Source: CAKMMH01 sp927798255 (GTDB lineage Bacteria > Bdellovibrionota_C > UBA2361 > CAKMMH01). From it: a DNA stretch of 64,000 nucleotides. Positions within the stretch are counted from its first letter, which is position 1, and the number at the start of each line of letters is the position of its first letter. Below the pieces are notes generated by a model that searched no databases, was not told the DNA's origin, and saw only the letters and a program-made list of their open reading frames with translations. Location of the stretch: NCBI GenBank assembly GCA_034180415.1, contig JAXFOK010000010.1:5013-69012 (forward strand), written 5' to 3'. Positions 55,580 to 63,527 of the stretch are shown piece by piece. Both the position numbers and the translations under genes were made by a program.

Positions 55580-56434
55580 CTAAATATCAGACATTAATTT
55601 TCTGTAAATTACCTGGAAATCATCATCGGTATAAAACTCTAAAATCAATTTTCCACCGTTACTATTTGGAGTGCGATTTACCTTTACTTTAACGCCTAAA
55701 GCTCTTTGAATGTCGCTTTCAACTCTTTGATCTTCTGCACGGAAAGCTTTACTAATTTTTTCTTTTTTAGGCATTTTAGAAGATTTAACAGCAGTTTTTA
55801 GTGAATCTCTTGAAATTAAGTTTAATTCATTTAGATATACTGCTCTTTGCTCTTTTGTAGGGATATCTGCAAGTAAAAATATTTTTGATTCAGAGTATCC
55901 TTTTTTTAGAGCTTCTATTAAATCATCAGGTAAATTCAAAATATCAAGTGATCTTTGAACAGCACTTTTGGAAATACTAAGTTTTGCAGCAATATCTCTT
56001 ACACTTAAATTATAAGAATCTCTTAAAGCTGCAATTGCAATTGCTTTTTCATATGAATTTAAATCAACTCTTTGTAAATTTTCAACCAGCTGAATTTCAA
56101 GAATTTTTTCATCATCTGTTGAGTTATTAACAACTACTGGCACTTTTTGAAGTCCAGCTAGTTTTGCAGCTCTTAACCTTCTTTCTCCTGCTACTAAAAT
56201 AAACCCATCTTTTGATTCTCTTACAGTAAGTGGTTGTAATATCCCGTAAATTTTAATTGATTCAGATAATTCTTTTAATTTTTCTTCATTAAATTCTTTT
56301 CTTGGTTGAGTTTCATCAAATTTAATTAAATCAACTAAAATTTCTTTATAAGGTACTGAAATTTCTTGTCTTTCTTTTAAAGTAGGTCCAACAAAAAGAG
56401 GATTATTTGCTAAGTTAATTTTTTTAAAAGCCAT
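55580..56434 (-). CDS. parB: Chromosome/plasmid partitioning protein ParB
   Basis: The 284-residue protein has the CTP-binding ParB domain (QPRKEFNEEKLKELSESIK, GILQPLTVR, LVAGERRLRAAKLAGL, QLVENLQRVDLNSYEKA), a helix-turn-helix (SVRDIAAKLSISKSAVQRSL) and a C-terminal dimer region. Size and motifs fit the chromosomal Spo0J type. GGGAG precedes the ATG. It is 16 bases behind parA and faces the palindromes in the downstream spacer, its likely binding sites. Confidence 0.95.
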   Translation of the reverse strand: MAFKKINLANNPLFVGPTLKERQEISVPYKEILVDLIKFDETQPRKEFNEEKLKELSESIKIYGILQPLTVRESKDGFILVAGERRLRAAKLAGLQKVPVVVNNSTDDEKILEIQLVENLQRVDLNSYEKAIAIAALRDSYNLSVRDIAAKLSISKSAVQRSLDILNLPDDLIEALKKGYSESKIFLLADIPTKEQRAVYLNELNLISRDSLKTAVKSSKMPKKEKISKAFRAEDQRVESDIQRALGVKVKVNRTPNSNGGKLILEFYTDDDFQVIYRKLMSDI

Positions 56435-56450
56435 TATTCATACTCCCTAT

Positions 56451-57242
56451 TTAAAATTTACCACTTTCAATTTCATTTGCTAATTCTCTATAATCGTCTG
56501 CGCCTCTTTCTCTTGGAGCATATTCGAAAATTGTCTTTCCATCTGAAGGAGCTTCAGCAAGAGCAACATTTGTTTTTATAACTGTTTCAAATACTAAATC
56601 ACCAAAATAAGTTCTAATTGTATCAGATACTGCTCTAGCTAATTTTTTTCTAATATCATGAAGGCAAATTAAAACTCCCATAACTCTAAGTACTGGATTA
56701 AAAACGCTTTTTACTTGTTCAATTGTATCAAGTAACTGTCTTACTCCGTGAAGTGCAAGATATTCGCTCTGAACCGGAATTATAACGCTATCTGCTGCAG
56801 CAAGTGCATTTAATGAAAGAAGACCTAAAGCAGGAGGACAATCTATAATAATATAGTCATAATTATCTTGTATATTAGTTAAAGCCCTTTTTAAGATAAG
56901 CTCACGCCCGACAACTCCACCAAGCTCTAAATCTGCTGCACTAAGTGATAAACTAGAAGGGACTACATCAAGATTTTTTGATCTATGAACAACGCATTCT
57001 GCTACAGTTTTTGAACCTTTTAAAATATCATAACTAGATGGATACTCAACATCTTCGATTCCTTCTTGAAAATCACCTTCTTGAACACCGACCCCAAGAT
57101 GAGTTGTCATATTACTTTGAGCATCCATATCAAAAAGTAAAACTTTTTTACCTTTTTCAGCTAAAGCAGCACCTAAATTTACAGTAGTTGTAGTTTTTCC
57201 AACACCACCTTTTTGGTTGATTATTGCTATTATTTTGGTCAC
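56451..57242 (-). CDS. parA: Partitioning ATPase ParA (Soj type)
   Basis: The 263-residue protein has the deviant Walker A KGGVGKTTTTVNLGAAL, FDMDAQSNMTTHLG, and the IIDCPPALGLLSLNAL block. It lacks the N-terminal DNA-binding extension of P1-type plasmid ParA, so it is of the short Soj type usual for chromosomes. The start is GTG 57242 with GGAGGA seven bases before it. ParA and ParB separate replicated origins. Iterons lie upstream in its own promoter region. Confidence 0.95.
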   Translation of the reverse strand: MTKIIAIINQKGGVGKTTTTVNLGAALAEKGKKVLLFDMDAQSNMTTHLGVGVQEGDFQEGIEDVEYPSSYDILKGSKTVAECVVHRSKNLDVVPSSLSLSAADLELGGVVGRELILKRALTNIQDNYDYIIIDCPPALGLLSLNALAAADSVIIPVQSEYLALHGVRQLLDTIEQVKSVFNPVLRVMGVLICLHDIRKKLARAVSDTIRTYFGDLVFETVIKTNVALAEAPSDGKTIFEYAPRERGADDYRELANEIESGKF

Positions 57243-57809
57243 CTAAAATCCTCCCCAAAATGGATAAAATATAAGCTATAAATATAAGCTATATAGTGAA
57301 ATTCTATAATAAAAAAAAGCATTTGTATATAAAAAACTTATATCAAAACACGAACAAAATCTTATCTCAATTCACGTCAAAAGACCTTACTTTAAGTAAT
57401 TTAAACTATCAAGCTTTTTGGTAACATGCTAAAATAACAAGAAAAAATTCGTAGACAAATATTCGTGATTTGATATAAATATTGTATCGTGAATTGAAAG
57501 AAAAATCTAGTCTATTGTGAAATGAAAAAACTAAAACGTGAAACCAAATAATTAAATTCGTGCTTTGAAATAAGGTTAATCGTGAATCTAGATAAAGTTA
57601 TTAGTGCAATGAAATAATAAAAAACGTGATTTGAGCTTTAATATATCGTGAAATCAAAGAAATTTTATTGTGATTTCAAATAAAAAATCGTGTATAACTT
57701 TCTAAAAATATTACTAAAAATTTTCGCTTACTATATAACTAGTAAACTATATAAAACTTGATAAACTAACAAAAAGTAAGTATGTTTATAAAAGTTTAAA
57801 AAATTTTTT
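57243..57809. other. Probable replication origin between parA and the initiator gene
   Basis: This 567-base noncoding interval holds the iteron array and flanking AT-only DNA that could melt. Two TATAAGCTATA(A)AT words lie at 57271-57295 near the parA start. Divergent promoters for parA and the initiator must lie here, so initiator binding to the iterons would also regulate its own gene. Confidence 0.6.
57338..57700. repeat. Right iteron array (22-bp period) upstream of the initiator gene
   Basis: Eleven direct copies of TCGTGAAATGAAATAAA-like units occur, with the conserved GTG at 57465, 57489, 57517, 57538, 57560, 57582, 57604, 57626, 57648, 57670 and 57690. The usual step is 22 bases, two helical turns. 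Two inverted copies precede them (57338-57355 and 57362-57378). The AT-rich stretch 57691-57809 then leads to the initiator start. This matches the layout of iteron-type origins. Confidence 0.88.
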
Positions 57810-59369
57810 ATGAAAGAAAAGAAATCTTCTAAAACAATTACTTTTTCAAGAGATGAAATGAACTTAGCAGAGTTCCCTCTAGCAGTTCTATCTACTCGTG
57901 TTAATCCTAATATAAAAACTCTTGAGTTCCAGGATACTATTTACACGCAAGATAAAAAACCAATCACAAGAAAATGGATAATAACTGGAGCAGATAAATT
58001 TGGACTTCCAACATCTTCAGATGATGAAGTTCTTATGGGACTTTTAAAGTTAACTGCAGATAAAGAATTTGAAAATCCAAAAGTTGTATTTACAAGATAT
58101 GAACTATTAAAAATTTTAAACTGGACAACAGAAGGAAGAAGTTATCAACGACTTCAAAAATCTTTAGATAGACTTAGTGGCGTACGTATTAAGGCAGCAA
58201 ATGCATTTTATGATAACAAGACAAAAGAAAATTGCACAAAAAATTTTGGTATTATTGTGGCCTATGAAATTAACAGTGGAAGGGGGGAGCAAAATCAACC
58301 AAGCTTTTTTATTTGGTCTGATGAGATGTTTGAGTCATTTCAAAAAGGTTATATTAAAAAGCTTGATTTAGATTTTTATTTAAGTTTAAAAAGTGCAGTT
58401 TCTAAGAGATTGTATAGATATCTTGATAAGTATTTTTACTATAAAAGTGTAATCGAACTAGATTTATTTAAATTAGCGTATGAAAAAATTGGTATTAGTA
58501 GAAACTTTAAATATGCAAGCTCTTTAAAACAACAAATAAATCCAGCATTAGAAGAACTTTTGCAAAAAAATTTTATTAAAAAATTCGAGTTCACAGGTAA
58601 GGGAAAAAATTCACAAATAATCATTTATAGAACAAGCACTAGTCAATTATGTTTAGCTAGTGGAATTTCATCAACAGAAAAATCTAAATTAACGCAAAAT
58701 TTAAAAGAAGAAAATCAAAAAGAAGTTTTTAATGAATATGACACTTACTCATTTGCGCAAGGTAATTCTGGTATAACTGGTATTAAAAATGAAGTTATTG
58801 ATATAACTGAACTTGACCCATTAACGAAATTAAAAAATGAAATAATAGAAAAATTGAAGCAAAGGCAAATAAAAGAAACCCAGTCTTTAAAACTTTTGAA
58901 GGAAAAAACATTAAAAAATTTAAATAAAATTTCTAAAATAATTGAATACTACGATTATTTAGTTGGTATAAAGAGTGTTTTAGTTAGCAAAAGCCCAGTA
59001 GGTTTTTTGTATAGGGCTATAGAAAAAGAAGATACTTTTTATTTACCACCTAAATTTAGCATTAAGGAAGATGATGTAGAACATGAAGTTAAACATGTAA
59101 AAAAATCAAAAAGTGAAAATAGGGAACAATTACAAAAGGTATTTTGGGAAGAGAGAAATAGTCAAATTGATGAAATACGAAAGGAAATTGATGAAAAATT
59201 TTTACGTGAAATAGAGGAAGAAGCAAGAAAATCATTAAGCAATATGAAAGGGATGATATCTTCTATAAATTTTGAAAAAGCCGTTACAAATAGAGTAAAT
59301 GATAAACTAGCATCTCTTTATGCATTATCTAGTTTTGATGAATGGTTAAAGGAACGAAAATCTATTTAA
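57810..59369 (+). CDS. Replication initiator protein A (RPA family, plasmid type)
   Basis: The 519-residue protein has the full RPA-family pattern: RDEMNLAEFPLAVLSTR, TLEFQDTIY, DKFGLPTSSDDEVLMGLLKL, ILNWTTEGRSYQRLQKSLDRL, FESFQKGYIKKLDLDFYLSL and SAVSKRLYRYLDKYFY. A second winged-helix half follows. From residue 330 on is a Lys/Glu-rich helical tail that I cannot assign. These proteins bind iterons and open the origin of plasmids; here the iterons lie just upstream. The flanking genes look chromosomal, which is unusual. Confidence 0.88.
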   Translation: MKEKKSSKTITFSRDEMNLAEFPLAVLSTRVNPNIKTLEFQDTIYTQDKKPITRKWIITGADKFGLPTSSDDEVLMGLLKLTADKEFENPKVVFTRYELLKILNWTTEGRSYQRLQKSLDRLSGVRIKAANAFYDNKTKENCTKNFGIIVAYEINSGRGEQNQPSFFIWSDEMFESFQKGYIKKLDLDFYLSLKSAVSKRLYRYLDKYFYYKSVIELDLFKLAYEKIGISRNFKYASSLKQQINPALEELLQKNFIKKFEFTGKGKNSQIIIYRTSTSQLCLASGISSTEKSKLTQNLKEENQKEVFNEYDTYSFAQGNSGITGIKNEVIDITELDPLTKLKNEIIEKLKQRQIKETQSLKLLKEKTLKNLNKISKIIEYYDYLVGIKSVLVSKSPVGFLYRAIEKEDTFYLPPKFSIKEDDVEHEVKHVKKSKSENREQLQKVFWEERNSQIDEIRKEIDEKFLREIEEEARKSLSNMKGMISSINFEKAVTNRVNDKLASLYALSSFDEWLKERKSI

Positions 59370-59535
59370 GATTTTACCAAAAAAGTTCGATAAATAATCA
59401 GTACACATTTTTAGATATAAATACATCTTGTAATAAAATTATGTTTTATTTACTTTAAAAAGCATAAATAAACGATTATTACTATAAGATTGTTATAAGC
59501 AGGTCGTGAGTTAGTTAATGCACAATAAAAAACAA

Positions 59536-59564
59536 TTGACACGTGGCAGTAAGTGTTTTAGATT
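59536..59564 (+). promoter_or_regulatory. Sigma70-type promoter for the MerR-like gene
   Basis: TTGACA (59536-59541) and TAGATT (59559-59564) are separated by 17 bases, 62 bases before the ATG of the MerR-like gene. The -35 is a perfect consensus, the -10 matches four of six. Confidence 0.5.
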
Positions 59565-59625
59565 TTTTATTGTTTTAAAAAAAAATAATAGTGTTTTCTT
59601 AAAGGTGTTTTTTTAGGATTAGTAT

Positions 59626-60117
59626 ATGACTATACTTAAGATAAATAGAGATTTCACAGCAAAAGATGTTCAGGCAATTTTAAGGAAGTTATCTAAAGGG
59701 CATGAAAAGATTGGTTTAGCGCTTTTAAATTATTATGCGCGCACAAATTTAGTACCACCAACAGGTGAAGGGTTTATTAGGCAAAGAAGAAAATATTCAT
59801 ATTCAGATTTAATTTTGCTTTGTTGGCTTTTTAGAATGAAAGATGAAGGGCTTCCTGTACATAGATTTAGACGTGGTATTGATTATCTTAGAAAGAAAAT
59901 TCCAGCACTTTATAAAAATCCAAGAGATATGGTGCTTTTAACAGATGGAAGGCAGCTTTTTATAAAGCATAGAATTGAAGATAAAAGTCAAATTGCAGAG
60001 GTGTTAACAGGAGAGAAAGCAGGGCAATATGTTTGGGCTTATGCAATTGGCTCTCTTATTGAAGAAGTTGAGCAAATTTTAGAAGAACAAAAAGATACAG
60101 ATATTAAAATTGCTTAA
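59626..60117 (+). CDS. MerR-like DNA-binding protein
   Basis: The 163-residue protein has LLNYYARTNLVPPTGEGF, RRKYSYSDLILLCWLFRM and DEGLPVHRFRRGIDYLRK, which follow the MerR helix-turn-helix, wing and second helix order. No metal-binding Cys or drug-binding domain follows; instead a C-terminal part of about 65 residues with a Glu-rich helix. It lies just after the initiator gene, so control of copy number or of origin genes is a reasonable guess. AGGA precedes the ATG. Confidence 0.75.
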   Translation: MTILKINRDFTAKDVQAILRKLSKGHEKIGLALLNYYARTNLVPPTGEGFIRQRRKYSYSDLILLCWLFRMKDEGLPVHRFRRGIDYLRKKIPALYKNPRDMVLLTDGRQLFIKHRIEDKSQIAEVLTGEKAGQYVWAYAIGSLIEEVEQILEEQKDTDIKIA

Positions 60118-60150
60118 TAATTTTTAATTAAAAATATTAGGAGGAGTAAT

Positions 60151-60435
60151 ATGAAAAAATTGTTAGTTATGTTATTAGTTCTTTTTTCAGCTCAAAATGT
60201 TTTTGCGAGCGATAGAGACGAAATTGGCATGTTAAATCAAGCAAAAATTTCTTTAGTTGATGCTATCCAAGCTGCAGAAAGCAATTTAAATGGTAAGGCA
60301 TTAGAAGCTTCAATTGATGATGACGCTTTTACACCAACTTTTGAGGTTAAAATTCTAAAAGAAGGTAGAGTTTACAAAGTTAGAGTTGATGGAAAAACAA
60401 AAGAAGTTTTAGGCTCAAGAGAAGATAGAGACTAA
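60151..60435 (+). CDS. Exported PepSY-domain protein
   Basis: The 94-residue protein has a signal peptide (about 1-20, ending NVFA) and a single PepSY domain: ISLVDAIQAAESNLNGKALEA, then TFEVKILKEGRVYKVRVDG. PepSY proteins are thought to bind or inhibit peptidases or to act as periplasmic sensors. AGGAGGA lies before the ATG. It is 33 bases after the MerR-like gene on the same strand. Confidence 0.85.
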   Translation: MKKLLVMLLVLFSAQNVFASDRDEIGMLNQAKISLVDAIQAAESNLNGKALEASIDDDAFTPTFEVKILKEGRVYKVRVDGKTKEVLGSREDRD

Positions 60436-60680
60436 TAAACAGAAATATGGGTAGTTATTCTTATTAGGAATGGATAACTACTTATTAACCTTATTTGTCA
60501 CGCATATATTTTTTTCTGCATTAAAGTATTCTAATAATGCAATGTGTCTTTGTCGCTTTTTTATCATAGAAGGCCTATAGAATATTAGTATGGTAAAATT
60601 TGATAAAGAAGCTAACCAGGAAAGTAGTGTAGTGTAATAGGTTAAATAAGATAATCAATAAGGCTAAAAAGCTTCTAATA

Positions 60681-61970
60681 ATGTTTTCTCTTCCCAAGAA
60701 ACCTAAAGAACCAGAATCAGAATTAAAATTTGATAGCAGAAAATCACCAGACGGTGCATTTGATTGGATATTTATTAACACTAGAGTTACAGATTTAAGA
60801 TTACCTCTTTCTATAATAGATGGTGAGAAAGCGATTACTTTTAAAATAGATACTACCTGTCCTGCAGTTTTAGAAAAAAATGTAAAAGGAGTACTAACAT
60901 TTTTATCAGAAAAAGAAGTAAATAAATTATTAAAAAGGGGAAAAACTAACAATCAAAGTGTTGATTCAGGATATTTATATGTGTCCTCCGCAGGTTGTAC
61001 TAATGAAAAAAGTAGTGCTAGTATTTTAATTTTAAATTTTTTGCCAGATATTAGTAATTTAGTAACAATAAAAATCTCTGATATATTAGCACTTTCAAAA
61101 AGTTTAAGTAGTAAAGGGATTATTTTTGATGCAAATTCGTTAGCGCATATTGATTCTATTAATGAAAAAGCACTTCAAACCTTAAATCTCACAAATTTAC
61201 AAACGTATTCTGATTATTCGTTAGTTAATGTAGAAACTAAAATTTTAAAAGAAGTTGAAAATTCTAAAAATCATGATGTATCCATTGAAGAAATTCAATC
61301 AACAAAGTTTTTATCACTTAAAAAGGCTATAGTTAGAAAATCAAATGGGGAAAAAGAAACAATTTTATATGGACATCGCCCAAATATTCATTTAGATAAT
61401 AAAGATTTTCATGGTCCACAGGCTACGAATACCTTGCCATTTTTAAAAGATAAAGATGGTAATTTTTATTTAGTTACGACTAAAGAAAATAGACCTCCTT
61501 TAGATGGCGAGAATCTTGTGGCGTCACCAGCTGGGCTTTGTGACCTAGAGGATATGGATGCTACAGTTACTGCTATTAGAGAGTTTCATGAAGAAACTGA
61601 TATTGAAAAAGGTCAAATTTGTAAAGATTTAGTTCCTTATTTTTTAGGATACTTTTCATCAACTACAAAATCAGTATCTGAAGTTTTTGCAGGGGTTGCT
61701 CTTATAGGAGAGGTGGATAACTTAACAAAAGATGAGCTAGAAAAGGGCATAATAATACCTAAAAATTCTGATGGTGGTGTTACAATTAGCGTAATTTTAA
61801 TAAAAATTGAAAAAAACGATTCTATAGAAGATATCATTTTGAAATTAAGTCAATTTGGAGCAATTGACGCACATATTGCCACTATGCTTAATGTTTTTTA
61901 TACGGGACTTAAAGCAGAAAAAAATTTACCTAATGTAGAATTAGTTAGTTTATTAGAGCAAATATCATAA
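60681..61970 (+). CDS. Nudix hydrolase with a long N-terminal domain
   Basis: The 429-residue protein has an unassigned N-terminal part (about 1-215) and a Nudix domain. The core of the box is AIREFHEETDI near residue 296 (RExxxEE with the metal-binding Glu residues). The leading Gly is offset by one position and the usual Gly after EE is Asp, so the box is divergent but probably able to bind metal. Such domains cleave nucleoside diphosphates linked to another group. The N-terminal region shows no family I recognise. Confidence 0.75.
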   Translation: MFSLPKKPKEPESELKFDSRKSPDGAFDWIFINTRVTDLRLPLSIIDGEKAITFKIDTTCPAVLEKNVKGVLTFLSEKEVNKLLKRGKTNNQSVDSGYLYVSSAGCTNEKSSASILILNFLPDISNLVTIKISDILALSKSLSSKGIIFDANSLAHIDSINEKALQTLNLTNLQTYSDYSLVNVETKILKEVENSKNHDVSIEEIQSTKFLSLKKAIVRKSNGEKETILYGHRPNIHLDNKDFHGPQATNTLPFLKDKDGNFYLVTTKENRPPLDGENLVASPAGLCDLEDMDATVTAIREFHEETDIEKGQICKDLVPYFLGYFSSTTKSVSEVFAGVALIGEVDNLTKDELEKGIIIPKNSDGGVTISVILIKIEKNDSIEDIILKLSQFGAIDAHIATMLNVFYTGLKAEKNLPNVELVSLLEQIS

Positions 61971-61998
61971 TTAAGGATACACGGATTAATTCAAAATT

Positions 61999-63039
61999 TT
62001 AGTCGACCACTTGCGGGATATTTTTAATTATGATTCTATTTTCCAAAAACGATAATCTCATATTTAATGGAATTTGTCTTTTTACCTTTTGTTTAATTTT
62101 GAAATTCTTTTGAAACATTAAGTTTGCGTATTTTTTATACTTAATTTTTGTTGTGGATAAGTATTTTAAATAGTAAGAAACCATTAGATTATTAACAGTT
62201 GCAAAGAAAGTTTCAGGATTTTCATTTACCCTAATATAAGATAATGCGTCTAAATAATATTTTATTGCACAATTTAAATAAGTTTTATTGTCGCTTTTTA
62301 CGTAATCTTTTAAATAATAATTTCCAAGTAAAAATTGAGGGTAGGCTTTGTGTGATGTATTTTCCCAAATAAATTCTTGATATTTGGTTTGTTCTAATTT
62401 AACTTTATCATCTTTAAGTTTGTATAATAGGTTTGTAATAAATGAAACGGTAGCAATTTTAGGTTTATATGGAATTAATAAATTTTGAACGTCCTCTATT
62501 ATTATTAAATCTAAATCTTTATAATTTACATTAAGGATTCCTAAGCTAAAATTATTTTTCTTTCTAAAATAAAGATGGACAAATTTTCTATTTCCAGAAA
62601 TTATAATCTCTTTCTTATATTTTTTTATGAAATTTTGAATATTTTGCTCGTCAATTTTAAAAGGATATCTTTTTACTTTTAATGTATTGTTAGTTACTCT
62701 TCTATTTATACCATCTCTGATAACTCTTGAGTTAATTTCATATGGGTCATCTTGAAATCTTATTTGGACAATAGGGGTATTTTTAAAATTAGTAAAGTAA
62801 AATTCGGTAGCAAAAAATACTACAAGCATAATTTGAATAAATGATAAAATGATTTGAGGGAATATTTTATCTTTTACAAGGCTACATCTTCTAAAAAATA
62901 CTAGTAACAAAAAGGCAACTATATATTGTGCTATTGAAATTGTGAGAGAATCATCAAGAGGACTTAGCTGTTTCCAAATAAAAAAGGAAGTTACGATGAT
63001 AATATAAAAAATAATATAAAAATTTAACTTATTCTTCAT
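61999..63039 (-). CDS. Unknown membrane protein with cytoplasmic or periplasmic domain
   Basis: The 346-residue protein has three hydrophobic segments within the first 85 residues (about 7-22, 32-50 and 62-80), then a 260-residue basic soluble domain with YLDALSYIRVNENPE and tetratricopeptide-like helices. Its start overlaps the upstream gene by 11 bases. The C-terminal codons lie in a sequence that resembles the repeat at 16672. No known family is visible. Confidence 0.7.
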   Translation of the reverse strand: MKNKLNFYIIFYIIIVTSFFIWKQLSPLDDSLTISIAQYIVAFLLLVFFRRCSLVKDKIFPQIILSFIQIMLVVFFATEFYFTNFKNTPIVQIRFQDDPYEINSRVIRDGINRRVTNNTLKVKRYPFKIDEQNIQNFIKKYKKEIIISGNRKFVHLYFRKKNNFSLGILNVNYKDLDLIIIEDVQNLLIPYKPKIATVSFITNLLYKLKDDKVKLEQTKYQEFIWENTSHKAYPQFLLGNYYLKDYVKSDNKTYLNCAIKYYLDALSYIRVNENPETFFATVNNLMVSYYLKYLSTTKIKYKKYANLMFQKNFKIKQKVKRQIPLNMRLSFLENRIIIKNIPQVVD

Positions 63040-63436
63040 CTAGTCCTAGCTTAAAATTAAATAAATCTACAATATTTACAGGGTGTTTAGGGTGCGTTAA
63101 CCCTTCGAAATCATCTTTGTTTATCACTATATAAGTAACATTTACTTCTTTTAGAGTATTTTCTAAAATTTGATGTTTTTCAAGCTCTTTAATATCTATA
63201 TATTTCTCTTTATTATATAAAGGGTCAAAATTTACAACCATTTTAGGTGTGGAGTTCTTATCTAAAATTGTAAAAAGACACTTTAATTTTTTGAAATCTT
63301 TATTATCTGATGCGATATTTTCAAAATCTTGCAAAAGGAGCCATAAGCTAATATCAAAAACTATATTATCCTTTCCAAACACATCTGTTAACAATCTTAG
63401 CAAAATTGCTTGCTTACTATCTAAATGTACTGACAT
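63029..63436 (-). CDS. Unknown small soluble protein, possible nuclease fold
   Basis: The 135-residue protein has LLLQDFENIAS, then KMVVNFDPLYNKEKYIDIKE and VNVTYIVINKDDF. The alternation of strands with a charged middle is faintly like DUF2726 or a PD-(D/E)XK core, but a true catalytic set is not visible. It is the first gene of a two-gene unit with the overlapping membrane protein, and diverges from def with 91 bases between. Confidence 0.6.
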   Translation of the reverse strand: MSVHLDSKQAILLRLLTDVFGKDNIVFDISLWLLLQDFENIASDNKDFKKLKCLFTILDKNSTPKMVVNFDPLYNKEKYIDIKELEKHQILENTLKEVNVTYIVINKDDFEGLTHPKHPVNIVDLFNFKLGLDEE

Positions 63437-63527
63437 ATTTATAAAATCCTTAACTTATACTATAATGTAACATATATATAATTAAAATAAAAAGACAACT
63501 TTATGTTTTATACGGAATGAAATTTTT

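Noticed and set aside
57338..57700. CRISPR array
   Set aside because: The repeats are spaced 22 bases apart with no conserved 20-50 base repeats or unique spacers, and no cas gene is nearby; iterons explain it.
62147..62158. DnaA box (TTATCCACA) on the minus strand
   Set aside because: A single box inside a coding gene, with no cluster, is expected by chance.
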